Source: Actinomycetota bacterium (GTDB lineage Bacteria; Actinomycetota; Geothermincolia; Fen-727; Anoxymicrobiaceae). From it: a stretch of 14,395 nt of DNA. Below the pieces are notes generated by a model that saw only the letters and a program-made list of their open reading frames with translations, ran no database searches and was not told where the DNA came from. A program made the translations under genes and the position numbers. Below, piece by piece: positions 13,728-14,395 of this stretch. Every line of letters starts with the position of its first letter. The first letter of the stretch is position 1. The stretch lies in the NCBI GenBank assembly GCA_003154635.1, contig PMDX01000225.1:1107-15501 (forward strand), given 5' to 3'.

Positions 13728-14375
13728 TTAGAGTCCCACCAGGAACGGGTTGGTGCGCTTTTCCCAGCCTACGGTGGTCGAGCCCATGTGGCCAGGGTAC
13801 AGCTTTGTCTCGGGGTCGAGGACGAAGACCTTGTCTTTGACCGAAGTCATGAGGACCTCGGAATCGCCACCGGGAAAATCAGTGCGCCCGATGGAGCCGC
13901 GGAAGACGAGGTCGCCGTCAAAGAGAGCGCGGTCGACCAGGAAGCTGACGCTTCCAGGTGAGTGTCCCGGCGTGTGGAGCACCTTGAACTCGAGCCCGGC
14001 AAGCTCGAGAACCTGGCCGTCCTCAAGGGGTTTGAACTCCTCTGGGAGCTGGAGCTCGTCGATGCCGAGCATCGACAGGAACCCCTTGGACATCATCTTG
14101 ACCGCCTCCGCCTCTACGGGATGGAGGTAGACGTCAGCGCCGGTTGCGCTCGCGACGTCAGCCGCGCCCGCTATGTGGTCGGGGTGGCTGTGAGTGAGCA
14201 GTACTGCGTCAAGGCTCAACCCGTTGCTCTCGAGAAACTCGAGTATCGCGTTGGTTGAAAGGCCGGCATCTATCACCACCGCACTGTCCGAACCCTCGGC
14301 CCAGACCATGTAGCTGTTGGTGCCGAACGAAAGGTCGGTGAATGTCTCAATGTTTATCTGCTGGTTCTGCTCCAT
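13728..14375 (-). CDS. Metallo-beta-lactamase fold hydrolase, glyoxalase II-like
   Basis: The 215-aa protein has the di-zinc motif THSHPDH (H62, H64, D66, H67), then TPGHSPGS with H138, DGDLVF with D155, GRTDFPGGD and a final PGHMG with H196. All metal ligands of an active MBL hydrolase are present. The GRTDFPGGD block and the compact size resemble YcbL-type short glyoxalase II hydrolases that cleave thioesters, but the substrate is not fixed. ATG 14375 follows aaggag (14385-14390) at 9 nt. It is the most upstream gene of the minus-strand cluster in the window; the VOC gene follows 93 nt later. Confidence 0.93.
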   Translation of the reverse strand: MEQNQQINIETFTDLSFGTNSYMVWAEGSDSAVVIDAGLSTNAILEFLESNGLSLDAVLLTHSHPDHIAGAADVASATGADVYLHPVEAEAVKMMSKGFLSMLGIDELQLPEEFKPLEDGQVLELAGLEFKVLHTPGHSPGSVSFLVDRALFDGDLVFRGSIGRTDFPGGDSEVLMTSVKDKVFVLDPETKLYPGHMGSTTVGWEKRTNPFLVGL

Positions 14376-14395
14376 CGTCTAGTGCTCCTTGTAGT

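Noticed and set aside
1..14395. CRISPR array or rRNA
   Set aside because: No regularly spaced direct repeats and no rRNA-like sequence were seen on either strand.

Overview
The window reads as a GC-rich bacterial chromosome fragment. GTG and TTG starts, an apparently leaderless selA and a short Zincin_1-type metallopeptidase would fit an anaerobic, deep-branching actinomycete-like organism. That placement is tentative because no rRNA or ribosomal protein gene is present.

Left edge (1-1911): the last 53 codons of an IS1380-type transposase, a SAM-dependent methyltransferase with unknown substrate, and a very short secreted protein with about two beta-propeller-like repeats. An AT-rich stretch follows and ends in the selA promoter.

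Centre (1912-6967, all on +): a selenocysteine locus, selA - selB - tRNA-Sec(UCA) - a LysR regulator of the kind linked to selenium metabolism - a P-loop protein resembling MobB. Spacings are tight (20 nt, 28 nt, 66 nt and an 11-nt overlap), so the whole block could be one transcript. SelA converts Ser-tRNA-Sec to Sec-tRNA-Sec, SelB delivers it to recoded UGA codons, and the last two genes probably tie Sec supply to a selenium- or molybdenum-dependent enzyme. selD and a clear selenoprotein gene are not in the window.

Middle right (6968-9560): a tatA-tatC operon on the minus strand (protein export), then a divergent extended-SDR (NAD-dependent epimerase/dehydratase-like) gene. After it comes a 78-nt palindromic element with 26-bp perfect arms between convergent genes. 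Half of one arm recurs just before selA, where it supplies the predicted -35 box.

Right (9560-14395, all on -): read in transcription order, an MBL-fold (glyoxalase II-like) hydrolase, a VOC-family epimerase-like protein translationally coupled to a metallopeptidase, a four-cysteine flavodoxin-fold (Isf-like) oxidoreductase, a MoxR/CoxD-type AAA+ ATPase and a CoxE-type VWA protein. The last two resemble the CoxD/CoxE maturation pair of molybdenum hydroxylases. Together with the Sec locus and the MobB-like gene they hint at a nearby selenium/molybdenum enzyme, but no such enzyme is visible here.
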